From Aquilaria yunnanensis (lineage: Eukaryota > Streptophyta > Magnoliopsida > Malvales > Thymelaeaceae): DNA of 64,000 nucleotides. The stretch spans positions 110,870,893-110,934,892 of the forward strand of contig CM077594.1 in the NCBI GenBank assembly GCA_039654915.1, in the 5' to 3' direction. The first letter of the stretch is position 1; the number at the start of each line of letters is the position of its first letter. The position numbers and the translations under genes were made by a program. Below, piece after piece: positions 12,810 to 25,507 of the stretch. The notes beneath the pieces are model-generated. The model did not search any database, had not been told where the DNA came from, and worked only from the letters and a program-made list of their open reading frames with translations.

Positions 12810-14208
12810 GAGTAAATTCCACCATGGTTCTCTGAACTTATTTTTATGTTCTAAGTGGGTGCTTTACCTTAAGGTTGTTTTATTGAAATATCCTACCTTA
12901 TTTATCGCGTTCTAATTGAGTTTTTTTCATAAATTTCAACACTAAATTGGACAGAAATTGTTGATGTGACATTAAAATAAATATAAAATAATAATTATGG
13001 TCTTTACATTTTATTAATCAGTAATTCTAAACCTTTCAAATTTTTTGAACATCAAGAACCAACCCAAACTTTTAAAATTTTTCTTTCCAGCCACACAAAT
13101 ATCAACAGTAGAACCAAATTTACCCAAATTCACTCATGTGGATTCTTTGTTTTCTAGAAAAGATAAACAACCTAGAGTCCCAAATTGACATGCCTCCTCC
13201 TTGGGACCTCCCTCACCCAATTACCATCGACCCTCCAAATCTAGTGATTCCTTTTCCTCTCTTCCTGGCACAACTCTTAGATCCGACGATTCCTCTTCCC
13301 TTCTTCTACGAAACTGCTTCCTCTTCTTTGGTACAACTTCCAAATCCATCGTCGTTGCCATGAAATCTCCTTCGTTGCCACGGAATCGCATTTTCTAATC
13401 ACGAGGATGCTTGAAATCATTGTCGCAGTCTGATCATGGGATAAAGATGTGTGAAATTTAGGAGTTTTGGCCTGCTCACCGTGGCCACAAAATAGGTTGT
13501 GTACCCTCGTCCTCGTCGTACGATCATTGGCACAATGAAATCACGAAGATCATCGTCTGATCACAAGGATGAGTGACATCTTCAGCACAACTCTCAGATC
13601 CTAGCATGTCATTGCTTCCATTAGTCTATTGAGCGACTGTTGTTGCCACCAAATCGAGGTGAAGTTAGAGGCCATAACCAGCAAGCTTCATTGCCACCGC
13701 ACATGATAGCAAAATCAAACCAATTTCCAAAATTGATCGAAAAGATACAACAAACAATAGGAAATTGATTAGGGTTTAAGATTTTGTGAGGGTAACGCGA
13801 GAATCTGGCTATGGTTTTTGAAATCGGAGAGTTTTGAGAAATTCTATCATTTAAAATTCTTGATCGGAAATTCCGTTGTTTTATTGGGTTGGGTATTAGT
13901 TCTTGATGTTCTTGTGTTTGAAAGGAGAAAATAAAAAATTTGGGCTCGTTTTTTATATTTTGGAAGTTTGGAAGGGTTAAAATTATTGATTAAAAAAGTT
14001 TTAAGGACAAAGATTATTATTTTATATTTATTTTAATGTTAATTAATACCACATTAGTAAAATCCGTCCATTTTAACAGTAAAACGAACAAAAAGTACCT
14101 AATTATGATACTTATAATTAGTTACGGTCATTTAATATTACAACTTTAAAATATGGTACTCATTTAGGACATAAAAATAAGCTAAAGGATGCCGGTGAAA
14201 TTTAGCCA
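12810..14208. mobile_element. MULE with TIRs of about 220 bp
   Basis: The left arm and the reverse complement of the right arm align over roughly 220 bases: agtaaattccacc against gctaaatttcacc, and further in, attaaaataaatataaaata is present in both. The flanks ttttttaat (12801-12809) and ttctttaat (14209-14217) form a 9-bp TSD with one mismatch. The core at about 13130-13680 is GC-richer and full of cct/cgtc words. It gives overlapping Pro/Ser-rich frames (13136-13398) without a known domain, so it is not annotated as a gene. Confidence 0.8.
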
Positions 14209-14217
14209 TTCTTTAAT

Positions 14218-15184
14218 TAATCATCTATATTAAAAATATTAGCAATTTAAATCGGTTTTTTAAAATCAGAACAAGTCACTCACACAAATGACGTAGTAAT
14301 TAATTAGCCTCAGAAAATTGCGAATTCAGGATTTATTAAGTCGAAAGGACAAAACATATTTTAATGGTTTTCTTTTTGCATGAGTTGACAGGCGGGCAAT
14401 GAGCAGGAGAGAAGGTGCACCCGGCAGCCATGCGCGCTCGTTAGCAAGGGCCCACGTATGAAACTATCATGCGCCCGCGTTTTTCTCCATCTGCCCAACA
14501 CCAAAAGATCATTGGCGACCGTCATCATTTCTTTCTGCTGTAATCTTTTTCCTTTTTGCATTGGCCCACCCCCCATCTCTTTCGGATTGGGTCAATTTGG
14601 CGCCACAAGTTAAAAGGTTGTCAAATCAAGTACCCTTCCCTACCGTGCAGGACCAAACACTCTAGCAGAGGCCAATGCTCATGCCCCCTTTCTGCGGTAT
14701 CGCAATTCCAAAAAATTCCTCTCAATCTGTACCCACTCGACTCCTGTCAAAATGGAAGGGTGCTTCGGCAATGGAGATCAGGTCTGGGAATGATTTAACG
14801 GGCAGATAAGATATGTAAGCAACATGAGGAAGTTGTGTTCAAATCATACCTTTTTTTATGCACCCAATTTCTTTCTTTCTTCCTTTTTTCTTTTTTGGTT
14901 GCTTTCGTCTTTCTTTCCACCAAATTTATGCGTATGTAATTTCATGCGGAGTAAAAGAAGAGGTTAGCAATACTCCAAAACTCATATCAAACACAAGTTG
15001 AGTAGTGAGGAACTCATCTTTACAATAAGGTCTTGAGTTAGAGGATTTTCAATAGATAAGCAGATTTTGGAAAATATACGTCTTTAAACCCAGCTTAATA
15101 ATTTTAAGGTAATTAAAGTCCAATATAACTACCGTATACTAAGAGGTTCTGGACCAACAAGGGTTTTGCATGTGATTATTAAAG
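14218..15184. other. Unassigned segment, locally GC-rich
   Basis: Between 14370 and 14790 base composition is clearly higher in GC than the surroundings (for example caggcgggcaatgagcagg and catgcgcccgcg). Overlapping short frames exist on both strands (14361-14576 minus, 14556-14798 plus), but neither resembles a known protein. It could be a captured or degraded gene fragment. The remainder is AT-rich. Confidence 0.4.
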
Positions 15185-15196
15185 TTGTAGCCAAGC

Positions 15197-15680
15197 CCTT
15201 AGAAGCTGTGTTGTGAGCGATTAAAGATGACTTCCGACTCGCTTTTGTTATGGGAAATATTAAACTGGAGGTGGAGACTTGACTACCAACTTGCAGTCCA
15301 AGCCCTCTTCCCTACCTCTCCTTCCCAATGTGCACTAATGCCTCTAATCCTAGATTGTAGGTTCTTGATGCAGCAGCTCCATCTGGATCGAATCAATACT
15401 GTATTCCGAGAAGCGAATCAAGCAGCAGATCAGCTTAGTAGACTCAACATGGTTGCTAACCGAACTTCAGTAAGATAGGGCCCCCGCAAATCCATCAGCG
15501 TTTTGGAATTAGATAAACTTGGCTATTATGTTTTAAGAGCTTCTGCTCTTGTAGGTTTTGGTGGCAATATGGCCCTTAACTTTGGTTGTTAATGCAGGCT
15601 TTGTGCCTACTGCTACTCTCTCTGTTTGTTATTATTTTAAGTCTCCCTTTCTACCCCCCAGAAAAAAAAAGAAAGAAAAA
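15197..15680 (+). mobile_element. 5'-truncated LINE insertion with poly-A and TSD
   Basis: A 12-bp direct repeat, ttgtagccaagc, sits immediately before (15185-15196) and after (15681-15692) this segment. The segment ends in an A-rich tail (gaaaaaaaaagaaagaaaaa). It encodes the tail of an RNase H-like domain of a plant LINE: an 83-codon open frame at 15227-15478 contains ILDCRFLMQQL and FREANQAADQLSRL, the usual 'REANxxADxLA' end of RVT_3. TSD, poly-A and 5' truncation together are the signature of target-primed reverse transcription. Reverse transcriptase is absent, so it cannot move by itself. Confidence 0.85.
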
Positions 15681-15692
15681 TTGTAGCCAAGC

Positions 15693-17295
15693 AAACTTTT
15701 AAAATGATTTTCACATAAACTCTACCCTTCACAAACATCTGACAAGAGATGACCTTATAATTTGTTGTTTTTTTACTATTTTTTGGGTACAGTGTACAAA
15801 ACTATACAAATACAATGGATAGAAAGGTGCATTTTTACTGATCTAATCAAGTTTGTGCACCAATTATTATATCAAAAGAAACAAAGGAGATATTTTGACA
15901 ATAACGTTTATAATCAAAGTAGAAACCTTCAAATAATTACTGAAAAAAAACTCCATGTGATCTTCTCTAACTGTCAGCACTGAAAGTTTATTGTTATACG
16001 GTTTTTTGGGTCGTTAAAACTAACAAATCCCGAGAAAAACAAAACAACTCCGAAGACAAGAAAAGAAACAAGGGTCAATCTATGTCTGATGATATTGTTG
16101 ACCCATTAGTCTAAGTCCGCCTGACAATATGAAGTGCAAGTAGAAGGTATTTGCCTCCCCCTGAATAAGTGGGAGCAAAGCATTTCAAAGTACAAAGCAG
16201 CCTCTCTAACGTATTAAATATTGTTATCGTCAAGTATACTGTATATTATATTTTTAGAGAGTATTAAATATTGTTACTGTCAAATATATTGTATATTATA
16301 TTTTTAAGGTATAATATATGATATATGATACTATATATCATTTTTTACAAAAGAAAAATTTTAAATGAAGTAAATTAAATAATTTTTTTTATATATTTTT
16401 ATATGTATTTTAATTTTGCTCATCATAATTTGTCAAAGATAAGTAAAATATATATGAAAAAATATATTTTTATACAAAAAATATAAAAATGCTAAATATA
16501 GAGCAAAATAAATATTACACAGTAAAAAAGCTAATTTATTGATACATGAGAAAAAAAATAATGCTTTAATAATAATAATACATTTTCTAATATCACATTG
16601 AGTTTCTAGTATCATCTAGTAAATTTTTATGTTAAAATATGAATTATAAGATTACCTAAAAAAATGAAAGTAAAAGTAAAAGAAAAAGTAACCAAAAAAT
16701 TAAAAGTAAATATTTATATTAAAATATGTGTATTAACTATATTTTACTATTTTAAATATTTATGTATGATATTTTGATATAAAAAGATAAAAAAAAAACA
16801 TCTCCCACATATCTCATGAAAAATAGAATATTGTGGCACATAACTATTAATTTTTACACTATACCATAATTTTCTGATAAAATATACATAAAAAATAATT
16901 GATATATGAAATACTATGATATCACAAAAAATCGATAAAATGTAAAATTATTTGTATTGCAGTTTGCCCTCTCTCTCCTCACTCACGTGATAAAAATCTA
17001 CCACAACAAAGACCTGCCAATTGCCAATTGGTTGTAGGGGCCACAGATTTATGACCCCAAGTGTATCGTGCACAAGCAAGTATCGCTTGACCAGCAACCG
17101 TCTTTTCTGCTCTAAAGAGACAAAAGAAAAAAAGAGACTACACAACTTTCTCCTATCAAGAAGGATCAATCGGGTTATTGCAGATAATATGTGTTTGCAT
17201 TCTCTGCGTGTATGAGCGTGTATCCTTAAATGCCAGGAACGCTATAGATTGCAGAAAAGATCCCAAAAAAAAAAAATATATTCTAAGAATGCCTG
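15693..17295. other. Very AT-rich intergenic DNA
   Basis: From 16200 to 16950 the sequence is almost entirely A and T with many short palindromic tatat words. No gene is visible. A 50-bp tandem duplication is listed separately. Frames such as 15762-15983 and 16433-16615 are chance openings in AT-rich DNA. Confidence 0.6.
16211..16310. repeat. 50-bp tandem duplication
   Basis: Two adjacent 50-base units, 16211-16260 and 16261-16310, start gtattaaatattgtta and end gtatattatatttttaxxgx. They differ at only a few positions, so this is a fairly recent local duplication. Confidence 0.9.
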
Positions 17296-17300
17296 AGAAG

Positions 17301-17439
17301 TAATAGAGATAATATCGATAATTAGCACCTTTTATGCTGATTATTCTATCTTCTATTTATCGTTATTATGTTGCTCATGTATTATTTATATTATTGTATT
17401 CTATTTAAGTGCTATTGGCAATGAAATATAGTGAGATAT
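17301..17439 (+). repeat. 5' LTR of the copia element, left part
   Basis: Aligns with 23677-23783 plus the start of 25444-25502. Shared words include gataattagcac, ttttatg(c/t)tgatta and aagtgctattgg. It is cut off at 17440 by inserted sequence starting tgtaatatccc. Confidence 0.8.
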
Positions 17440-19710
17440 TGTAATATCCCAAATTTTTACAGGTGTAGGTTTGTTAATAACTTTGCTAGTCTTGTTAAAA
17501 AAAAAGGGGGGGGGGGGGGGGAATAGATCAATAAAAACAAATAAATAGGTGGAAACAAAATTAGTGAGAAAAAGGGAGGTGTAAACAAAGGAAAGAGCCC
17601 AGTAGTATATTTGGCTTGGTCATAGGAAGAGAAAAAAAAATTAAAAAAAAATTAAAAAAGGATAGGAGAATGGAGGAAAGGAAAAAAAAAAAAACAGAAT
17701 TATAAACATAATAGGAGAGTGCTTTGTATTGTAGAAAGAAAAATAGGATTTAATTTTCTACTCTTACGCAATTGTGGTTCTTTTCAAGAAAAAGAAGAAA
17801 TAAATATTGGAGATCAAAACCGAGTTTAGAAGTTTCTTCTTCAAAAAAATTAACTTTAGTAAGTTCTATTTTAGAATTTTATGGTATATCTATGAAAAGA
17901 TGTTCACGTAATTCAAGAAGAAGTACAATTAATTTGGGTGAGATTTTCATAGATTTTAGAAACTGAAAAAGATAATTGATGATTGAAATTGTTTAAAATG
18001 AATTGGCGACAAGTTGGGTGAGGTTTGGCTGGTTAATTGTGAAGTTGGACGATTTACAGAAGGATTTCGAAGAAATAACGAAGAGCATGAATTCTGGGTA
18101 ACAATTAGGTGAACCACATTATAGGTCACTATAGTTTATGGACATGTGTATCGACATCCTTAAGTCTAAAATTAATACAGTTTGGTCACTGAGAGTTAAG
18201 GCTTATAGCCTTATACAGAGAATCGGGTTAGCACAATGAATATTCGTTAATCACATCACTCCCTGGGGCTTTTAGCACAATGAATACTCGTTTAGGCCAC
18301 TGATAGAGAATAATTTTTAGTTTATTCCTTATATTTATTCGGTTTTGACATATGCTTTTATATAATTATTTTAGGTGACTAAACCTTTGTTTTGGGAGTT
18401 GAAAGACTCAATTTTATAAAAGTGGCCATCTATTATTCTAAAATTAAATTATTATTTGGTTATTCAATATATTGATTTTTAAAGTATTGAATTCACATTG
18501 AATTCTAGTTCTTTGAAACTTTGGTTTTAAAGTATGAAGAATTTGATATTTGGACTTTTTCTCATGATTTCACCTTTATTATTTGAAAGTTTATTATGAA
18601 GTTTGTCATTTAAATATATTAGAAATAATTACATATGTATTATATATGTTTTTAAGTATGTAATTTGTGTTTTAATGATTATAGGATCAAACATGTTTTA
18701 CTTATGTTATTATGACAATATGATTTTCTGATTTTTATGGACCTCTAGATTCTAAAATTTATTAATATGAAAATGTATGTTTTCATTTTGTTTTAGTGGG
18801 TGTTAGTTATGTGCCCGACTACTAGGAAAATATAGTTTTGGATCTTCCATATAGGATATTCTATTCTGTTATATTTTGTAATGCACTGTTCAAAACTAGT
18901 CTTTCTGAACACTCCACCAATGACGATTCTTAGTCGGTCTATAACGTATTACAGCGGTTAAGTGTAGTTATTATAACATGATACATTACAGCGGTTAAAT
19001 GTAGTTATTATGAGATGACGTACTATAGTGGTTAAGTGTAATTATTCTAACATGACGTATTACAGCGGTCAAAGTATAGTCACAATGATCTCCCCACTTA
19101 CTATGTTAAGAAATACTATGCTTTGTTATCTGTTTTAAACAACTAGGTTTTGGCTAATGATTTCATGTATGAATTTTACATTGGTTTTGTCTTGTTTTAT
19201 GATAAAGTTAATTGTATTTATTTTTTACACTTAAATGACTTTTTTATTTTTATTAGTATGAATTTTCTACAAAAATGAATGTTTTAACTTATTTATATTT
19301 TTATTATATTTTCTTCTTTATATTGAATTTATGATCTTTCCAATAAGATTGTTTTTTGCTCGATCCCTATGTTATATATATTTTATGAACTGTTTTTCTG
19401 TTTTATGAGATAGTGAACATCTCACCGCTTATTATGCATTCGTGCTTACCCCTCTTTTCTCACTCACGTAGAAAACAAGTAACACAAGGTTAGAGCTCAA
19501 GATTTGGGTAATATTAAAATGAAATGTAATTGACACTCTTAGGTTAGAAATATTTCATATGAGATTTTAAGTTATAGTTATTCTACCACTTGATTCCAAA
19601 CAACAAGTAATAAGTTTGGATTATAAGTTATAGTCATTTTGATTTAGTTGGAATATTTGTACCCTTGCATATTTGAGAAAATATTTTTTTCCAAAGTGTG
19701 TGGTGTGTCA
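17440..19710. mobile_element. LTR-like insertion in the copia 5' LTR
   Basis: Starts tgtaatatcccaaattttt, a typical plant gypsy LTR beginning, exactly where the copia LTR alignment breaks. The body holds poly-A and poly-G tracts near 17500-17520 and a tandem repeat at 18944-19083. No gag-pol sequence is present, so it is probably a solo or truncated LTR. The right boundary and TSD were not resolved; 19710 is approximate. The 64-codon frame at 17772-17966 has no known domain. Confidence 0.5.
18944..19083. repeat. Tandem repeat, about 37-39 bp x 4
   Basis: Four diverged units starting acgtattacagcggtta / atacattacagcggtta / acgtactatagtggtta / acgtattacagcggtca, each followed by a(g)tgtagttatt-like text. 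Confidence 0.8.
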
Positions 19711-22700
19711 TCATCCCGAAACTCCTAGGGTAAGTTAAAATTTATTTCTATCAATGTTGCCTCCCCAAGTCCTAGTTAAACTCAATCCCCACAATTATCC
19801 ATCATAGAAAGCTCAATTTTTTTCATTTCTCTCTGAGTTTAGACTCATAATTTTTATCAACAACAACGTCTCTATTCCTTTAAGATTTATAAAAGAAGGA
19901 GAAACAAACACTCCTAATCCAGACTATCTATTATGGCAATGTCAAGACCAATTACTTTTAAACGTCATACTTGCATCTACTTCTGAATCGATTTTGTCCC
20001 TTGTTGCGAATACAACAACAGCACGACAAGCATGAAAAGGTATTTAAATGTTATTTGCCAATCAGTCTCGTTCTCGTATAATGTCATTGAAAGAGAAATT
20101 CAGAATTGCACAACAAGAAAAAAAAAAGGCGTCAGAATGTCTACAATCTTTTAAATCAATCACAGACGAGCTTGCTATTATTCATCATCCCTTTAATGAA
20201 GATGACATGGTGCTTTATGTCCAGGATGGCTTGTGCAACGAATACAACGAAATCTTAGGAGTTGTTCATGCTTAAGATTCACCAATATCATTTGAAGAAT
20301 TACATGACAAATTAACACACTATGAATTATTTCTTAAAAGGCATGATAATTTTGATAATAAGCTTATTACTTCTATTACTACGTATATATGACAGGGAAA
20401 AAAGAAAGATCAATCAAAGTCATTTGGTGGCCAAAGGCAAGGACAAAACCAAACACTTTCTTCTTCAAAGTGACCTCAAAATAACAATAGGCCAATGCAG
20501 CAAAACTTCAATCAAAATGCATCTAGTGATGAAGTTTCCAGATGTCAATTTTGCAACAAACTTAGCAATACAACAAATGTATGTTGGCATGCAAAAGTAA
20601 ATGAACAAAATCCACCATTACCTCCTAGGGCACATGTTGAAGCTTTTCGGCCTTCGCGATTATTCTGGAATTAATGAGCTCATCATTAGAGATGATACAG
20701 GTTTATCCATAACTCATACTAGTTTCACTACTCTTAAAACCTCTAACAATACCTTTGCTTTAAATAAATCAATTGAACTTTTTCCTTTTCACTTTTATGT
20801 CAAGGATCTTTGTATCAATGAAGTTCTCGCAAGTGGGCTGAATGAGCATAGCTTGTATTTTCTTCTAGCTAAAGCTATCAAATCTGACTTTTGTCCTACA
20901 ACCCTTAGTAGCGTCAAAGTTTTTTCTGTCATTTAGCATCACCATCTTAGTTACCCTTCCTTATCCATCCATCATGCTTTTTCACAAAGTGTGTTGTCCA
21001 TTGATTTCCATATGTCAAACTTTTCATGTGACTCTTGCAAATGTAATAAGAGCCATAAGCTATTTTTTAGAATATCATCTATTAATAGTCATTGACTGCT
21101 TGATGTTATTTACTCTGATATTTTGGAACTAGCTCCTATCACTTCTATTAATGGTTTTCAATACTATGTGACCTTTGTTGATCACTTTACAAAATATATG
21201 TGGATTTATTTGATCAAACTTAAATCAGATGTGTCTATAGTCTTAACAACCTTTAAAAATCTTGTAAAAAAATTTTTAGTATTCCCATTAGAACTCTCTA
21301 TTCTAATAGCTAGGATGAGTTTATCAAACTATGAACCTTTCTCCAAAGCCAAGGTATCTCACACTTTACTTCCCCTTTTTATACTCCCTAACATAATGCT
21401 GCAATTGAAAGATGTCATCACTACATCATCGAAACTGGTCTAACCTTCTTTCACCAAGTGTCTCTGCAACCTCAATACCGGTCATGTGCCTTTTTCAAAA
21501 CCACCATTTTATCAACTGACTGCTAACCCCAGTCCTTGAGAACAAGTCCCCCTACTTCATTATTTTCCACGTTGAGCTGAATTCCCAAAAACTTTGTATA
21601 ATCAGGTGTTTGTGTTGCTCCTGGCTTTGTCCGTGAGCCCCATTCTTGGTCATATGTCTTTTTAGGATATGCCCTTCACCAAAGTGCCTATGTTTGTTTG
21701 GATGTGTCCACTATAAAATATTTCACTCTAGACGCAATGTTTTAATGAGTCCATTTTTCCCTTTGCTTTTTAGCCCAAGCTGTCCACTTCCTCGACAAAC
21801 CAATCCTTATTCCATTGTCTAATTGATTTTCTTAAGTAAGAGTAAACCCAGCTAAACCATGCTCAAATGGTTATCTTGCTAAGAATTCTCTTATTGATTC
21901 TCAATTATCGCTTTTTCCACCTGCCACTTTTATCCCTTATACTAGTAACTCTTCATCCATATCTAGTATGCATCTTACCTCCTTATCTCACCCTCATTTT
22001 TCCTCTTCTCCTATACCATCTACGACCTTATATCTTCTTATTGAACCTAACATTAGAACAAAGAACACGATCCCTCCCTCTCCCCCTTATGCTTACCTAA
22101 ACCCACCCCTCTTTCACAATGTACCCATAGAATGGTTACTCACTTATAAAACAATATTTTTCATCCTAAACAACTATTTCAAGTCTTTTTTCGTCCTCTT
22201 CCTGAAACACTTGAACCTACCACTGTTTCCCAAGAAAACTGAGATCTTTGGTGACATGATGCAATAGTAGAAGAGTATAATGTACTTATTTGAAATGGGT
22301 TCTACGAATTGGTGCCTAAAGATCATCATCACAATGTCATCAAATGTCATTGAATTTTCTACATCAAACAAAATCCTGATGGTTTTATATAATGTAACAA
22401 AGCATTCTTGGTTGCTAAGGCTTTTATCAATGGCCAAAATTCAATTATAAATACACTTTTAGTCTTGTTGTTAAACCTTCTACCTTTTGGATGGTGCTTT
22501 CTATTGTTGTCTTTAACAGCTGGACAATGAGGCAAGTAGATGTCAACAATGTTTTCCTTAAAGGCACTCTTGATGATGAAGTATACATGACTTAATCACC
22601 AGCATTTGTTGATCCAATATACTCGAACTATGTGTCATTAACGGAAGGCTATCTACAAGCTTAAACAAGTTCCTTGTGCCTAGTACAAATCTTTTGTCTC

Positions 22701-23676
22701 TTTTCTCGTTTCTCCCAAGTTTTATAAATCATAATCAGATGCATCGTTATTTATTTATTGAGTTGGTAATATTGCTACCTATAATTTATTACAACCATAG
22801 CAAAAAGGTTTTCAATCAAAAAACTCGGTACTCTTACTTACTTTTAGAGTGTTGAGATCACCACCATCTCTTAAAGCTTATTTCTCTTCCAATACAAATA
22901 TATACTTGATGTTATTGATCACTTCTCTATGACTGGTGCTAAAGAAGTTGACACTCCACTATCATCAACTGTTACTTTCCATGAAGATGCATTGTTGCTC
23001 CTCTAAATGTCTCTAAATTTCATCATATAGTTGGAGTGCTACAATATGTCTGATTTACCCACCTTGATGTAACAATTTATCTCAATACATGCATAAACTT
23101 ATAACACTTCACTAGTTTGCTTTTAAGCGATTACTCTGCTACATGAAGTCAACTCCATTTCATGGGTTGTTGGTCTCATGCTCTTATTCTCTCCATCTCA
23201 AACATACTCAAATTCTGATTGAGCTAGAGATTATGATTGCAAATTGTCCACTTTTGCCTATCTCATCAACCTTAGTAGGATTCTCGTCTCCTAGAGCACC
23301 CGATGTCAAAGGATTGTTGTTCGATACTCTATAGAGGCTGAATATCTTTCCATTGCAAACAATGCTTATGAGATTGAATGGTTGCTGTCTTTATTTCATG
23401 AATTTGGGATTTGAATGAAAAAACCTTCTATTTTTCACTATGATAATCTAGGAGGCACATATGTTGTGCCAATTCAGTGTTCCATTCACACATGAAACAT
23501 GTTGTCACTGATTTCCACTTTTTAGGGAACATGTTGCTTTTGGCTCCCTTTAAGTTGCTCATGTATCAATTGAGTACCAACTTGCTGATGCACTCACTAT
23601 GCCACTGTCCAAAACTCATTTTTTGTAATTGAGGGACAAGATTGAAGTCTACAATGGATCCTTTATCTTGAGGGGG

Positions 23677-25502
23677 TAATAAAGACAATACTGATAATTA
23701 GCACATTTTATGTTGATTACTTTATCTTTTATTTATTGTCATTATCTTACTCATGCATTATCTACATTATTGTACTCTATTTATATGACAACCCCTCATA
23801 GGCCCACCTAGGAAGCCTATGGGAACATGTCTTATGCTAGTTACAATTGGCTAATTGATTAAGTGCCTACTAGTTAAAACCTTCATGCTTCTAGTTATTT
23901 AATCTACTAATGTGGTGCCACAATGTAAACTTAAAGGGCTTTCCAGCTTGAGGAGAAAGCTCCTGGGAAAGGCCAATAGGGGTGGCTAGAGGTGGTCAAT
24001 GGCACTCTAGGTCTTCCGAAACTCCTCCATCAGTCGGGAGTTTCTTGGTGGTGTTATGGGCTACGAAAGTACCCATAGAGGAGATTAGTGTCTAAAGGCC
24101 ACAATAGCACACCATTGGCTCGGGTACTAGGTTTACTACCATCAAGAGCCTAACAGGGTGTTTGGGTCCGAGGTTCTAATGCAGGAACCTTGGTGCATCT
24201 AGGTGAGGTCTGGGGAACCTAGTGAATTTGAGTCCAACCATGACATTCACTACTGCACTAGGGTAAGCTAAGTAATGGTGGATAAGTATATGTCTTGAGC
24301 ACAAGTTTGGTGTACTTATAACCTAGGCAGGTTTATTTGAGGCGCAAGTGAGAACGTAGTGTACTCTTGGTAAGATTTTAAAGTGGTAACTTAGTAAACA
24401 AGTGACCTAGGCAAACAAATAGCTTAAGGCACTATGTGGAGACTTAGTACATCTAGTGAGTTCTTTGGAACTCAAGCAATGTGCATCCGTCATGTTTACC
24501 TGTGCAACAATTAAGGGAAGGTTAAACGGTGATCTAAGCTTACTAAGGCGGCAAGCCAAGACTTGCTAGGAGCGAATTAGAGAGGCTAAAACTTGCTAAG
24601 ATCGGGGTGACACCCATGGAAGGACTAGGTAGAGGATAAGTCTTAAGGGACTGAAACATTATGCGCATAAGTTTAGTTTCACACTGTTTTGAGCTCACAA
24701 TAAACTGCATATTATGTATATATACGTGTCCTCAATATATTTATTGCAGGTTGAAAAATTCCTTACTAAGAATCGTAAATTCTTACTTCTCTTAGTGTTT
24801 GTTGTGCAAATATTGTATTTGTAGAGCCAACTACTGTTGAGGTTTGTTGGGTTAGACTTATGAGCAGGTATATTGCTTATTTGAATCCTTGTTGTTCTAG
24901 AATTGCTATTTACTTGTTGATTAAATTATTATGCTAATTATAGCTTTGTTTGGCCAATAATGGCTAGTGTGACATAAGGGAGGACTATGGAACTCACACA
25001 TTTTAAGCATATGACCCTAAGGTGGGAGTTAATTATGAATCTCAGTAGTTTAGTTTCAGTGTATGGCTTCGTACACTAGTTATCTCCGATGTACATGGTT
25101 GAGTAGTTGACTCTAAAGTTGCTCTTATATGTAAGCATAGTCTTCTTTGTATGAATGCTTATACGTGGCTAATTATATGTAGTTAAATTCACATCCATTT
25201 GTATGCTTTGACAGTTTTGATACTTGATTTTTAATGAAAATGCCTGGGCAATGTTTTATGTTTTATTACTTACTTTATTATTTAAGTCAAAGTATTACTC
25301 ATGTATGGTTGTATAGTATGTTAAATAACTAGAAGTATGAAAATTTTAACTAGTCTGAATATAATCAATTAGTCAATAGCAATTGATGTGGAACTAATTC
25401 CCATGAGCTTCCTGGACAGGCCTACAATGGCTGTTACAATTTAAGTGCTATTGGAAATGGAATATATTCAGATCTTCTCTCCCCATCTTATATTTGTTAT
25501 GA
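23677..25502 (+). repeat. 3' LTR of the copia element, split by a solo LTR
   Basis: LTR sequence is in two pieces, 23677-23783 and 25444-25502, separated by the solo LTR at 23784-25438. Preceded by the polypurine tract gaggggg. The original dinucleotide ends have mutated: it starts with TA, not TG. Confidence 0.78.
23784..25438. mobile_element. Solo gypsy-type LTR nested in the copia 3' LTR
   Basis: Begins tatgacaacccctcatagg (a one-base change from the usual tgtgacaaccc start) and ends gctgttaca. It is flanked by the 5-bp TSD attta at 23779-23783 and 25439-25443, and removing it restores the copia LTR sequence. It is 1655 bp with no coding capacity, as expected when two LTRs recombine and delete the internal region. 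Confidence 0.82.
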
Positions 25503-25507
25503 AGAAG

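Larger units (their letters stand above)
17301..25502 (+). mobile_element. Dead Ty1/copia retrotransposon with nested insertions
   Basis: Flanked by the 5-bp TSD agaag (17296-17300 and 25503-25507). The 3' LTR starts at 23677 after a purine tract (gaggggg) and, without its insertion, is about 166 bp. The first 139 bases of the 5' LTR (17301-17439) match it. Broken frames give, in order: copia gag (NPDYLLWQCQ, then ANQSRSRIMSLKEKFRIAQQ near 20055-20120, then a CCHC-like knuckle near 20540-20590); pre-integrase and integrase (about 20850-21450); reverse transcriptase (QVDVNNVFLKGTLDDEVYMT near 22530-22590); and RNase H (EAEYLSIANNAYEIEWLLSL near 23330-23390). Many stops and frameshifts make it inactive. 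Confidence 0.85.

Noticed and set aside
13136..13398. Two overlapping Pro/Ser-rich frames
   Set aside because: Located in the core of a long-TIR MULE, no known domain, and two frames open at once.
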